Source: Frisingicoccus sp902471845
GTDB taxonomy: Bacteria; Bacillota; Clostridia; Lachnospirales; Lachnospiraceae
Reading direction: 5' to 3' (one strand)
Length of the DNA stretch: 64,000 bases
Assembly: GCF_047030795.1 (NCBI RefSeq)
Contig: NZ_JBKYIC010000004.1
Shown here piece by piece: positions 51,597 through 59,702 of this stretch. The notes beneath the pieces are model-generated. The model ran no database searches. It was not told the origin of the DNA and worked only from the letters and a program-made list of their open reading frames with translations. The translations under genes were made by a program, and so were the position numbers. Each line of letters starts with the position of its first letter. Position 1 is the stretch's first letter.

Positions 51597-53122
51597 CTAC
51601 ATAAGGGGAACAAAAAGCCGTATACAATATTTCAACACTTTTTGAGCCGCACTCATCCTAATTGCGGATTGCTCTAATTTCATGGACTTTTCCATTGTGT
51701 TTAAAAAATCATTTTTCATTTCTGGAATAACAGCCGTTCGATACATCCAAACTGCATTCTCATAGTGGTGAACCAGACTCCGATAGTCAAAATTAATTGT
51801 TCCTACTACAGCATACTCATCATCCACAATTACATTTTTCGCATGAATGAATCCCGGGGTATATTCATAAATTTTTACACCGCTTTCCAGCAAAGGCGGA
51901 TAAGAGTTGCGCGTCATAAGCTGAATGATCTTCTTGTCCGGAATATAAGGTGTGATAATCCTCACGTCCACACCTCTTTTTGCCGCGTTCTGGATTGCAT
52001 TCGTCAGATCATAATCGATAATCAGGTACGGGGTAGTTATATACAAAGATGATTTTGCCTGATTAATCAGGTTCAAAAACACGTTCTTACCCACCGGATT
52101 AAAGTAAGCCGGTTTCGGTCCGCTTCCAAACGGGATATAATAACCCTCTCCGCGCTCCGGCAATTTTGGGGGCCGCAAATACCTTTCATAATCACTGAGC
52201 GATTCCCGGCAGGTATCCCAATTAATCAGAAACAGACGTGTCATTCCTTTCACAGCGGCTCCTTCCAGACGGATTCCTCCATCTTTCCAATGCCCGTATT
52301 TCTGTATCCTGTTAATGTATTCGTCGGCCAAGTTAATCCCGCCTGTATAACCGATTTGCCCGTCAACAATCAACAATTTTCTATGGTCTCTGTTATTATG
52401 CATCTCGGACGCGTCAGGACGAAATGGATTGAATTTATAGCATTGTATTCCTGATTCGCGCAGCCTCCTGTCATACTTTCCATCAAGCGTTGCCATGCAG
52501 CCAATGTCATCATAAAGCATCCTGACTTCCACTCCGGCCGCTGCCCGCTCCTTCAGAATTTCAAGCATCTGATTCCACATCACGCCTTCTTCCACAATAA
52601 AATATTCCAGGAAGATGAAATTCTGCGCCTGTTTTAGGTCTGCGAGCATTTTTTCATACATTTGTTCTCCAAGTGCAAAGTATTCCGAATCTGTATCACT
52701 GAAAAGTTCCGCCTGCGGATCGTCGTACAGTATGGCTTTTGCCTTACCTAATGCGAGGGCGGTATCTCCGTCGCTTTCGGAAAATTTATCCACTTTTTTA
52801 TCAGAGCCCGGCATCACATTCCGCAATTTGATCATGTGCCGTACTTCCCTGTGCGTCAGTTTTTTTCCGAAAACATAACATACAGAAGGCTTCCCAGTGG
52901 CTGTATGAGCAATACAATACTGATTCAGGGGATTTTAAATTCCGGGTTCGTATCGAGATTTAAAATCCAGAGATAGGCAATGAAATTCACAATAAATGCC
53001 GCAAGCCATAAAAACTGGGTCAGATCCGTGAGAAAAAGAAATGTTAAAACAATACTGGCAATTTCCGCAAGGATAATAAGTACATTTAATCCATACTTAC
53101 GCAATATCATTTTTATTTTCAT
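51597..53122 (-). pseudogene. cls: Cardiolipin synthase gene broken by a nonsense codon and a frameshift
   Basis: Cardiolipin synthases join two phosphatidylglycerols at the membrane. The N-terminal part (53122 to 52925) encodes the two membrane helices and ends NPEFKIP followed by TGA where the family has Trp. The same frame then reads ISIVLLIQPLGSLLYVMF, and near 52866-52873 a one-base loss shifts to FGKKLTHREVRHM. The rest (52835 to 51597, 412 codons) is intact, with HKD motifs HNNRDHRKLLIVDG and HAKNVIVDDEYAVVGT. A detached catalytic core could still be translated from ATG 52835, which has only a weak ribosome binding site. The gene overlaps the end of the preceding membrane-protein gene. 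Confidence 0.85.
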
Positions 53123-53747
53123 AATATTTCTTATGCCTCCTTGTGTACAACATCATAAACACTCCCATAAAGCTCAATGCCGTTCCCGCTAAAATACCAA
53201 ATACTCCATCCCAATAGGATTTGTCCGGTAATGCAGTACAGGCGTTCAGAGCAACATGAGCCATAACCGCAGCCGGGATCGCGGCGGCCAGATTCAAAAG
53301 TTTTTTCCCGAAGAGCAGCAGGGAAGATTCCTTTTTAGGCACATTTATAAGGCCATATACGGCTACACTTACATCGCAAGTGCATACAAAAGCAATCAAT
53401 ACTCCTTGCCATACCGTATAGCTTACTGCGCTGGGATATAAAACTAATCGTCCCATATACACGCTATATGCGATTCCGGAAAGTGCAATCAAAAGTCCAA
53501 AATATCCGAACATGACTGTCTCCGAAGAGATTTTATAACCCTCGTCATAAGAAAACCGGATATAATGATTTTTGGCAATTCCGATCAATGCACTGTATAT
53601 AGCGCTAAAGCAGAGGAATCCGTTTCCTGTGGCACAGCCGGCTATGAATTTTGATTCAGTAAACAAAAAGTTACCGACCATGCTTATCCACGTATGCAGG
53701 TTCTCTTTTTCTTTTGTTGCCGAGCGCAGGGTAATTTTTGATAGCAT
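53097..53747 (-). CDS. Membrane protein of unknown function in the DUF4342 operon
   Basis: 216 residues starting MLSKITLRSATKEKENLHTW; the ATG overlaps the preceding stop (TAATG) and GGAGAAAC lies upstream. About six hydrophobic segments are visible: near 25-50, 73-92, 96-118, 140-155, 165-180 and 186-206. The sequence GCATGNGFLCFSAIYSALIG and the KNHYIRFSYDEGYK loop are distinctive, but I do not recognise the family. Its place between zinc-ribbon membrane proteins and cardiolipin synthase suggests a membrane-lipid or envelope role. Confidence 0.72.
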   Translation of the reverse strand: MLSKITLRSATKEKENLHTWISMVGNFLFTESKFIAGCATGNGFLCFSAIYSALIGIAKNHYIRFSYDEGYKISSETVMFGYFGLLIALSGIAYSVYMGRLVLYPSAVSYTVWQGVLIAFVCTCDVSVAVYGLINVPKKESSLLLFGKKLLNLAAAIPAAVMAHVALNACTALPDKSYWDGVFGILAGTALSFMGVFMMLYTRRHKKYYENKNDIA

Positions 53748-54295
53748 TACAAAGTTTCTCCGGGTCTTTCCGCATCGCATTTCCTCCTTCTTATGAGGCG
53801 GATACGTCCAAGAATCGGAAGGACATATGGATTACTCGAACAAAACCCGCGGAAAAATCCACATACCCCATTTACAGGAGCATATAATGCAAAAGCGGAC
53901 GCAACCTGCAGTCCTATTACTGTTGGGAGCTTTCCTCTCCAATTATAGCTATCCCAACCGCGGAATAAATTAATGATGCTATCTATGTCAATCAATCCGT
54001 TCTGAAACAGTGCGCGGCCGCCAAAATAAAAGATTGCACCGTACAGAAAAAAAGTGATTGTCAGCCAAAGCCCCTGGTTCGCACAGTTACGATGACGGTC
54101 ATCCTTGAATCCTGTTATAAGCGGCACCCAGAATAATCCCGGGATATACGCAAGTATACAGGAAAACGGCAAGTGACCGAATTTCGGCCTTTCTTCATAA
54201 CGATAGCCACTTCCGATACTTTTGCCGCATACATGGCAAAACGATGCCCCTTCTTTTAACTTACCACCGCAATTATCGCAAAAATTATTATCCAT
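53747..54295 (-). CDS. Zinc-ribbon membrane protein (second copy)
   Basis: 182 residues. N-terminal zinc ribbon CDNCGGKLKEGASFCHVCGK (two CxxC pairs, residues 6-25), then hydrophobic segments at about 43-60, 75-95 and 125-150 and a basic C-terminus (RLIRRRKCDAER). The phrase FKDDRHRNCANQGLWLTITFFLYG parallels KKNKNARYYANQGLWLLILACLL in the next gene upstream, so the two are paralogues. Function unknown; similar zinc-ribbon/DUF4870-like proteins are common in Firmicutes. AGGAGGAG precedes the ATG. Confidence 0.75.
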   Translation of the reverse strand: MDNNFCDNCGGKLKEGASFCHVCGKSIGSGYRYEERPKFGHLPFSCILAYIPGLFWVPLITGFKDDRHRNCANQGLWLTITFFLYGAIFYFGGRALFQNGLIDIDSIINLFRGWDSYNWRGKLPTVIGLQVASAFALYAPVNGVCGFFRGFCSSNPYVLPILGRIRLIRRRKCDAERPGETL

Positions 54296-54303
54296 TTCTC
54301 CTC

Positions 54304-54789
54304 CTATTTGATGATAGCTTTGTCTTCAAAAAACAAAATTGACGAAGGCTGTTCTTCTCTGTGTATCGCCACGGCTCTCAGAAAACCCTGAAACGCCAGA
54401 TAAATCAGAGCAAGAATAGCAACAAGAAACACAGCCACATAAACGATACTGAAAATGCCGCCTAACAACCCCGGCAAAACGTTCTTTAAGGCTCCTGCAA
54501 TCTGAATGCGCCAGCACAGGAGACATGCAAGGATCAGTAGCCATAATCCCTGGTTTGCATAGTACCTCGCGTTTTTGTTTTTCTTTGAAACGAAAAACGG
54601 CAGCCAGAACAGTACCCCTGTATAAGCCAGTTCACAAAAAAGTTTCTCTTTCGGCTCATTTACAACATCTTCCCTATGGTTATAAAATTGTTCATCGCTT
54701 TTTTCTTCAGTAAACTTTCCGCATTTGCTGCAGAAGGTATCTCCATCTTCTAATGGACCGCCGCAATGTCTGCAATATTTCACTCTCAT
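54304..54789 (-). CDS. Zinc-ribbon membrane protein (first copy)
   Basis: 161 residues from ATG 54789 (MRVKYCRHCGGPLEDGDTF) with AGAGGAG upstream; an upstream in-frame start at 54900 overlaps the DUF4342 gene and is unlikely. Two CxxC pairs (CRHCGG, CSKCGK), a polar linker, then hydrophobic stretches at about 55-70, 84-100 and 112-138. Shares the ANQGLWL motif with its downstream neighbour. Probably a membrane protein with a cytoplasmic zinc finger. Confidence 0.75.
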   Translation of the reverse strand: MRVKYCRHCGGPLEDGDTFCSKCGKFTEEKSDEQFYNHREDVVNEPKEKLFCELAYTGVLFWLPFFVSKKNKNARYYANQGLWLLILACLLCWRIQIAGALKNVLPGLLGGIFSIVYVAVFLVAILALIYLAFQGFLRAVAIHREEQPSSILFFEDKAIIK

Positions 54790-54844
54790 TCGTCTCCTCT
54801 CTGCCGGATAGTCTCTCCGGTCAATGCCTTCACAGTTTGCCTGA

Positions 54845-55261
54845 TCAATGATTGTCCGTCTCATCCTCATCGGAATCGGGAAAAACCTCTCTAATATCAT
54901 CCGAAATTACACTTCCAACATCAGCCATCTTTTTCCCAAAGCTCTTACCGCTTATATCAATGACTTTACCGTCTGTAGTATAAAGTTCTACCTGACAGTC
55001 TGTTCCAATCGTAATGAGCGCCGATGTAAGTAAAGCCCATGGCGCTGTCGCCAGCCCAATCACGGTGCCAACAATGCCAATATTCAACGGGATATTAATA
55101 TAAACATTTCCATCTTTTTTGATCTGGATTTTTGTGATATTTCCCTTTTTCACAAGCTCCTCGATCCATTCAACAGTTTTCTCAACCTCTGCTTTTCTTT
55201 CTTCTTCGGCAGTGTCAACGGCTTCTTTTTCGACCTCTGCTCTTCTTTCTTCTTCAATCAT
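54845..55261 (-). CDS. DUF4342-type protein with coiled-coil repeat, first gene of the operon
   Basis: 138 residues. Residues 1-32 are two copies of a 16-residue charged repeat (EEERRAEVEKEAVDTA, EEERKAEVEKTVEWIE). The domain VEWIEELVKKGNITKIQIKKDG, then NVYINIPLNIGIVGTVIGL matches DUF4342, which is found in Firmicutes and sometimes fused to UBA-like or PspC-type domains. One hydrophobic segment lies at about 58-85, and the end is acidic. Function unknown. It directly follows the phased TGTTAA operator, so its expression should depend on that regulator. Confidence 0.75.
   Translation of the reverse strand: MIEEERRAEVEKEAVDTAEEERKAEVEKTVEWIEELVKKGNITKIQIKKDGNVYINIPLNIGIVGTVIGLATAPWALLTSALITIGTDCQVELYTTDGKVIDISGKSFGKKMADVGSVISDDIREVFPDSDEDETDNH
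55185..55256 (-). repeat. 48-bp direct repeat inside the DUF4342 gene
   Basis: The bases for EEERRAEVEK and EEERKAEVEK recur with a 48-bp period (plus-strand copies begin at 55185 and 55233, about 22 of 23 bases alike). Slippage here would add or remove whole 16-residue units. Confidence 0.6.
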
Positions 55262-55308
55262 AACAATACCATCCTTTCAAATAAGATTTAGTTTCAGTAC
55301 GTTCAATT

Positions 55309-55380
55309 TGTTAAAATCTGAATTCATACTACCCTTTGTTTGTTAATGTTGATTTACTCGATTGTTAATGCAGTGTTAAA
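55309..55380 (-). promoter_or_regulatory. Promoter of the DUF4342 operon with four TGTTAA boxes at 11-bp phase
   Basis: On the plus strand TGTTAA begins at 55309, 55342, 55364 and 55375; all intervals are multiples of 11 (33, 22, 11). The last two form the tandem repeat typical of OmpR-family regulators. On the minus strand a TAGTAT -10 box lies at 55332-55327, with no acceptable -35, as expected of an activated promoter. A further TGTTAA at 55422 is out of phase. See the matching site before the epimerase gene. Confidence 0.7.
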
Positions 55381-55434
55381 AACGCTGTTTCAAAAAGACG
55401 GCAATGATATGGAAATCTGTTTGTTAACGGGCAT

Positions 55435-55475
55435 AAAAATTTACGCCTTCCGCACAGAAAATGCAGAAGGCGTAA
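55435..55475 (-). terminator. Terminator of the two-component operon
   Basis: Arms TTACGCCTTC (55441-55450) and GAAGGCGTAA (55466-55475), followed on the minus strand by ATTTTTATG. It begins 12 bases after the kinase stop and separates the kinase from the DUF4342 operon. Confidence 0.8.
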
Positions 55476-55486
55476 AAATTTTTCCT

Positions 55487-56581
55487 TTATAAGACAGCGT
55501 TTTTAGCTGCTCCGTATTGAAGCGGTATAGATACTCTAAAAGAGGAACCCTCTCCGGGCTTACTGTCCACGAAAATACTTCCATCTGTTAATATCAAAAT
55601 TTCTTTTACCATAGCCAGCCCTAATCCATTGCCTTTAGTCGCACGAGACGGGTCAGCCTGATAAAATTTATCAAAAATGTGCCTTTTTTCCTTAGAATCC
55701 ATTCCGCAGCCAGTATCGTTCACCGTAACGACCGCCCTGTTGTCTTCACGTTTTGCGGTTATAGAAACAGTGCCTCCCTGCGGAGTAAACTTAAGCGCAT
55801 TTGAAATCAGGTTATTCCAGACTATATCAAGTAGCTCCTCATCGCTGCCAACTATGATATTCTGATCAAGATCTGTCTCAAATGAAATTTCTTTTTCCTC
55901 CCAGACCTGCTCAAAACCCAACGCACAGCGGCACAGCTGCTCGCTTAGGTTATACGGTTTTGAAGAAACCGCTATTTTCTGATTTTCCAGGCGGCTGATC
56001 TGCAGAATATTTGAAACAAGTATGGAAAGACGGTCAGCAGCATCTGCAATTTTAGCGGCATATTCCCGCTGTTCGCTTTCATTCAATTCATTGCTTTGCA
56101 GAATTGTGGCGTAATTCTGAATTACCGCAAGGGGCGTTTTCAATTCGTGGGATACATTGGCAATAAAATCCTTTTTCAACATTTCTGTACTGGCAAGCTC
56201 GGCGGTCATAGCATTAAAATCCTCGTACAGAAGTTCAAATTCATCCTTTTTCCCGTCACGCCTCAGAGGAGGAATAATCACTGAAAAATCCCCCTGCGTA
56301 ACCTTTCTTGTTGCTTCGCTCAGGCGGCGAACCGGCTGCATAATAACATGATTATGAATCATAGCAAATAAAAATAAAACAACAGTGCTGATAAACAATA
56401 TGTATGCCAGCGAAGGAAGGAAAGTATAAACTTTATCGGCTGTATTGCCATCAGTGTCGTACTGTATGATATAGATGCCCGTACAAAAACTGCAGACAAA
56501 TACAATTGCCAGAAAAATAACCAGATAATTGCGCAAACTCAAAGTTTTTGTGTTAAGGCGCGGATCGCTTTCATATCTCAT
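55487..56581 (-). CDS. Sensor histidine kinase with very short extracytoplasmic loop
   Basis: 364 residues. Two membrane helices (about 17-39 and 54-76) are separated by only ~14 residues, the topology of intramembrane-sensing kinases. HAMP follows (VRRLSEATRKVTQGDFSV), then HisKA with FIANVSHELKTPLA (His145), and HATPase_c with N box (DIVWNNLISNALKFT), GCGMD and GNGLGLAMVKEI. The ATG overlaps the response-regulator stop (ATGA). Such kinases in Firmicutes often respond to envelope stress or cell-wall antibiotics; that is an inference here. Confidence 0.93.
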   Translation of the reverse strand: MRYESDPRLNTKTLSLRNYLVIFLAIVFVCSFCTGIYIIQYDTDGNTADKVYTFLPSLAYILFISTVVLFLFAMIHNHVIMQPVRRLSEATRKVTQGDFSVIIPPLRRDGKKDEFELLYEDFNAMTAELASTEMLKKDFIANVSHELKTPLAVIQNYATILQSNELNESEQREYAAKIADAADRLSILVSNILQISRLENQKIAVSSKPYNLSEQLCRCALGFEQVWEEKEISFETDLDQNIIVGSDEELLDIVWNNLISNALKFTPQGGTVSITAKREDNRAVVTVNDTGCGMDSKEKRHIFDKFYQADPSRATKGNGLGLAMVKEILILTDGSIFVDSKPGEGSSFRVSIPLQYGAAKNAVL

Positions 56582-57249
56582 AACAGTACCGCCTTGTAAC
56601 CCATTCCGCGCACTGTAACGATTTTAAATGACCCGCAGTCCGCGGATTTGGAGCGCAGCTTTGTAACAAAAACATCAACTGTCCTGAGTCCGCTTTCGCT
56701 CTCAATGCCGGAAAATTCGTCCAGAAGCTGACTACGGGTAAACGTCTTCTTTGGATTGGAAAGCAGCTTGAATAAAATCTGAAATTCCCGCAAAGTAAGT
56801 TCTACCGGCTCGCCGTCCAGAGTTACCGTCATTTCATTCTCGTCCATAACAAGATTTCCTATTGTCAACCGCTTTTCGGAAGCAATATTCGCCCGCCGCA
56901 GAAGCGCATCGATATGCAAAATCAATTCATTTAAGTTTATTGGTTTCACCATATAATCGTCAATTCCCAGATGATATCCTGTTTCTTTCGCGGCAAAATC
57001 GTCCCTGGCCGTAATAAAAAGAATAGGAATATTTTTGTCCTGTTCACGGATTGCCTCCGCAAAAGCAAAGCCGTCCATTCCCGGCATCATTATGTCGGAA
57101 ATCACCATATCATAATGATTTGTATACAACAATTCAAATGCCTCGCCAGCCGAAAAGCAGCCTGTCGCATGATAACGATTAGAATTCAAGTGTTTGCAAA
57201 CAATCACATTTAGATCCTTATCATCTTCCACAAGTAAAATATTTACCAT
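56578..57249 (-). CDS. OmpR-family response regulator
   Basis: 223 residues. Receiver domain with acidic pocket EDD (8-10), phosphorylation site D52 in MVISDIMMPGMDGF, and Lys in YMVKPINLNEL. The C-terminal winged helix has VELTLREFQILFKLLSNPKKTFTRSQLL (short: LTLREFQILFKLL) and RTVDVFVTKLRSK. First gene of the operon, with promoter TTGCTT-17-TATAAT upstream. OmpR-type regulators bind tandem hexamers 11 bp apart, which matches the operators found on both sides of this gene pair. Confidence 0.95.
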   Translation of the reverse strand: MVNILLVEDDKDLNVIVCKHLNSNRYHATGCFSAGEAFELLYTNHYDMVISDIMMPGMDGFAFAEAIREQDKNIPILFITARDDFAAKETGYHLGIDDYMVKPINLNELILHIDALLRRANIASEKRLTIGNLVMDENEMTVTLDGEPVELTLREFQILFKLLSNPKKTFTRSQLLDEFSGIESESGLRTVDVFVTKLRSKSADCGSFKIVTVRGMGYKAVLL

Positions 57250-57326
57250 AACTTTCCTCTCTGCTAAAATTTCTTTAATGCGGTATTAATATCCTTTTCC
57301 CTTGTTTTTCGCCGCATTTAATATTA

Positions 57327-57355
57327 ATTATACAAATGTGGGAAGCAAAAAGCAA
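57327..57355 (-). promoter_or_regulatory. Promoter of the two-component operon
   Basis: TTGCTT (57355-57350) and TATAAT (57332-57327) on the minus strand with a 17-base spacer. No TGTTAA box lies in it, so the regulator gene itself appears not to be under the same operator. Confidence 0.6.
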
Positions 57356-57368
57356 TTGCTGCCATTTG

Positions 57369-58360
57369 CTAAACCACCCCGTTTTTCAATATCCAATTCG
57401 TCATATCACAGATTGTCTCTTCTATATTACGCGGACAAAATCCCAATTCCTTTTGCGCCTTGGAATTAGAAAAACAACTGTTACTTGTAAGAGTATGGAG
57501 GGAATAATTAGTATAAAGGGGACGTTTCCCTTGCTTTTTCATATATGCTTCAATAAATGGCGCGGCTAATTTGGCAGCACATACCGGAAGTGCCGGTATT
57601 GGCTTTTTATGACAATAGTGTCCCACCGAAGAAAGCAGAGCATGAATAGAAAGATAATGGCCACTTAGTATATAACTTTGTCCAACCACGCCATTTTCCG
57701 CAGCAAGCAAGCATCCTGCCGCTACATCACGCACATCAACAAAATTATATCCACCTTTTACACAGACAGGAAGTTTACCCGCAATGTATTCTGCAACAAG
57801 CTGAATCAGATGATTGCGGCCTTTATCGTAGGGTCCTAAAATTCCCGAAGGCTGAACAATTATAGCCGGGAACCCCTTTGCGGATGCATCCATGATTAAT
57901 TGGGAGGCCTCCGCTTTCGTTTTTGCATAGCCGCCTATTACAGATTCCGGTGAAAAAGAGTCCACTTCACAAATCATATTATGCAAGGGTTTTTCAGGCA
58001 TGGCGTGGACAGAACTGACATAAACAAAACGTTTTACTCCGTTTTCCCTGCTAATTTGTACCATATTCTTTGTGCCATTCACATTAACAGCATACATATC
58101 TGGAGAAACATCTCGCGCGATACTGATAATTCCTGCTGTATGAATAACAACTGTTTCTTTACTTTCCGCCCCATCTAACAATGGCTGCAATGATTCCGTT
58201 CTGCACACATCCCCGTATATGTAGTGTATCCCCGGATGATTAATTATTGGATTTTCGTCTGGCATAAGCAGTGCATAGATTTCAACATTCTGTTCTTTCA
58301 AAATACGCAGAATTTCCCTAAATGTCCGCCACCGCCCGTAATGATATACCGTTTTGCCAT
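57369..58360 (-). pseudogene. NAD-dependent epimerase/dehydratase with 5' frameshift
   Basis: Extended SDR protein. From ATG 58360 the frame reads MAKRYIITGGGGHLGKF, a Rossmann glycine motif, and stops soon after. The rest of the protein (ILRILKEQNVEIYALL onward) is in another frame, so a few bases appear lost near 58318-58326. Downstream everything is intact: VVIHTAGIISI, NVNGTKNMVQIS, YVSSVHAMPEK, the catalytic YAKTKAEASQ (Tyr-x-x-x-Lys) and VQPSGILGP. About 330 residues if repaired. A frame starting at 58424 bypasses the glycine motif and would not bind NAD. Could be a sequencing error. Its promoter carries the TGTTAA operator. Confidence 0.75.
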
Positions 58361-58444
58361 AATGTATCACCGTTTTCTTGTATTCTAAACATTTTCGATT
58401 ACATTCAAGCATGGTTAAATCCATAAAACATACTCATATTGTTA

Positions 58445-58499
58445 TAGTATAACTGATTTTTATTTATTTAATATTAGCCGATTGTTACTCGATTGTTAA
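58445..58499 (-). promoter_or_regulatory. Promoter of the epimerase gene with tandem TGTTAA/TGTTAC boxes
   Basis: On the plus strand TGTTAC (58483-58488) and TGTTAA (58494-58499) begin 11 bases apart. On the minus strand a TATACT -10 lies at 58450-58445. The near box is 33 bases from the -10; in the DUF4342 promoter the distance is 32. A flanking GTTTCAAAA also occurs in both, just beyond the distal box. Confidence 0.65.
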
Positions 58500-58589
58500 A
58501 ATGCGTTTCAAAATTTTCGGCACTATCATTAAAAATATTTCCTCAAACAAGTATCATTCTTTTTCAAATTATCTTTATCATTCTCTTTA

Positions 58590-58793
58590 TTACTTTTCGA
58601 CACAATACTTTGATGCTTCTAACGCGGATGCAACAATTTGAATATCTGGTTCCGCCTTTCTATCCTTTGGTATCTCATTTATCGTTGCTTGAAGTTCCTT
58701 ATTATATTTTTCTAATTCAGCCACATAACGTAATTTACGTTTCTCTGCCAAATGACTAATCCCGTCAAAAACTAAAAACCAAATGTCTGACAC
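58590..58793 (-). pseudogene. DUF4393-like remnant
   Basis: A 67-codon frame with LRYVAELEKYNKELQATIN, then EIPKDRKAEPDIQIVASALE and ASKYCVEK, then stop. It resembles from memory the N-terminal third of DUF4393 proteins, in which the ASKYY motif is followed by ~150 more residues. The frame is open upstream (ending QPIKAIGSTVSDIW) back to a stop near 58856, without a convincing start. Probably a truncated gene. The rest of 58425-59004 holds the epimerase operator and the HTH promoter. Confidence 0.45.
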
Positions 58794-58932
58794 TGTGCTA
58801 CCAATAGCTTTTATTGGCTGCTCTGTTAAAAATCTTACCCCTGGGGTAAATCAGGTAATGGCTAATTAGATGTAAATAAAAGCGGAAAGGAAAAGCACAA
58901 TCCAGACGGAACCGGCGAGCCGTCAAGGAATA

Positions 58933-58961
58933 TTGTGGATTCGCAAGAATTTTGATATAAT
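58933..58961 (+). promoter_or_regulatory. Promoter of the HTH-NTF2-MBL genes
   Basis: TTGTGG (58933-58938) and TATAAT (58956-58961), spacer 17 bases, 43 bases before the HTH gene. Confidence 0.6.
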
Positions 58962-59004
58962 GTGAAGCAGGAACCCCGGAACAGGGAGAAAGGCAGGGCG
59001 ATAA

Positions 59005-59229
59005 ATGCGCATAAGCTATCAGCCGCTTTGGAATACATTGAAAGAGCGAAAAATGAGAAAAGAGGACTTGCGGCTTGCTGCCGGTCTTACCACAAACCAG
59101 ATTGCCAACATGGGAAAGGGCTTGCATATCAGCATGGAAACTCTGCTTCGTATCTGCGGGGCGCTGGATTGTGATATTTCAGACGTGATTAAATTGGTGC
59201 GGGAAGAAAAATCTGAAACATCAAATTGA
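59005..59229 (+). CDS. Small XRE-family HTH regulator
   Basis: 74 residues: ISYQPLWNTLKERKMRKEDL, then GLTTNQIANMGKG, SMETLLRICGALDCDISDVI. This short Cro/CI type is abundant on Tn1549/Tn916-like conjugative elements and their remnants, where it is probably a repressor. The ribosome binding site is AGGCAGGG. It is followed 18 bases later by the NTF2-like gene. Confidence 0.85.
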   Translation: MRISYQPLWNTLKERKMRKEDLRLAAGLTTNQIANMGKGLHISMETLLRICGALDCDISDVIKLVREEKSETSN

Positions 59230-59247
59230 TGAGAAAGGTGCTGCGAA

Positions 59248-59667
59248 ATGGACAATAGAGAAAAAATCATCAGACTTTGGTTTGATATGTGGCTTACAAA
59301 AAAAGATTTGGGTATCTCTGATATATTTTCGGAAAATGCCGTTTACATTGAAAGTTGGGGACCAGAGTACCATGATTCCAAGAAAATAAAACTCTGGTTT
59401 GAGGAATGGAATACCCGTGGAACCGTCTTACAATGGGACATTAAACAATTTTTCCATAAAGGCAACCAGACCGTCGTTGAATGGTACTTTAAGAACAAAA
59501 TGGACAGCGGTAATGTAGAAGCGTTTGAAGGAATGTCATTGATTGAATGGACACCAGACAGCAAAATTTCCCTATTAAAAGAGTTTGGCTGCAATGAGAA
59601 TCGGTATGACCCTTATAAAAATGGTACTATACCACATTTCAGAGATGAAAACGCAAAGTGGTTTTAA
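59248..59667 (+). CDS. NTF2/SnoaL-fold protein
   Basis: 139 residues with the cone fold typical of NTF2-like proteins: KIIRLWFDMWL, DIFSENAVYIESWGPEYH, then LWFEEWN, QFFHKGNQTVVEWYF and SLIEWTPDSKISLLKEFG. Similar proteins bind or isomerise small polar substrates; the ligand is unknown. Ribosome binding site AAAGGTG. In line with the HTH and MBL genes. Confidence 0.8.
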   Translation: MDNREKIIRLWFDMWLTKKDLGISDIFSENAVYIESWGPEYHDSKKIKLWFEEWNTRGTVLQWDIKQFFHKGNQTVVEWYFKNKMDSGNVEAFEGMSLIEWTPDSKISLLKEFGCNENRYDPYKNGTIPHFRDENAKWF

Positions 59668-59702
59668 TAGGAGATTTTAGTTTTTGGAGGTAATCTTGCA
59701 GA

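Noticed and set aside
55422..55427. Fifth TGTTAA near the DUF4342 promoter
   Set aside because: It is 47 bases from the nearest box, out of the 11-bp phase, so it was not counted in the operator.
58361..58424. Start of the epimerase gene at 58424
   Set aside because: That N-terminus lacks the Rossmann glycine motif and overlaps the leader; the motif is encoded from ATG 58360 in another frame.
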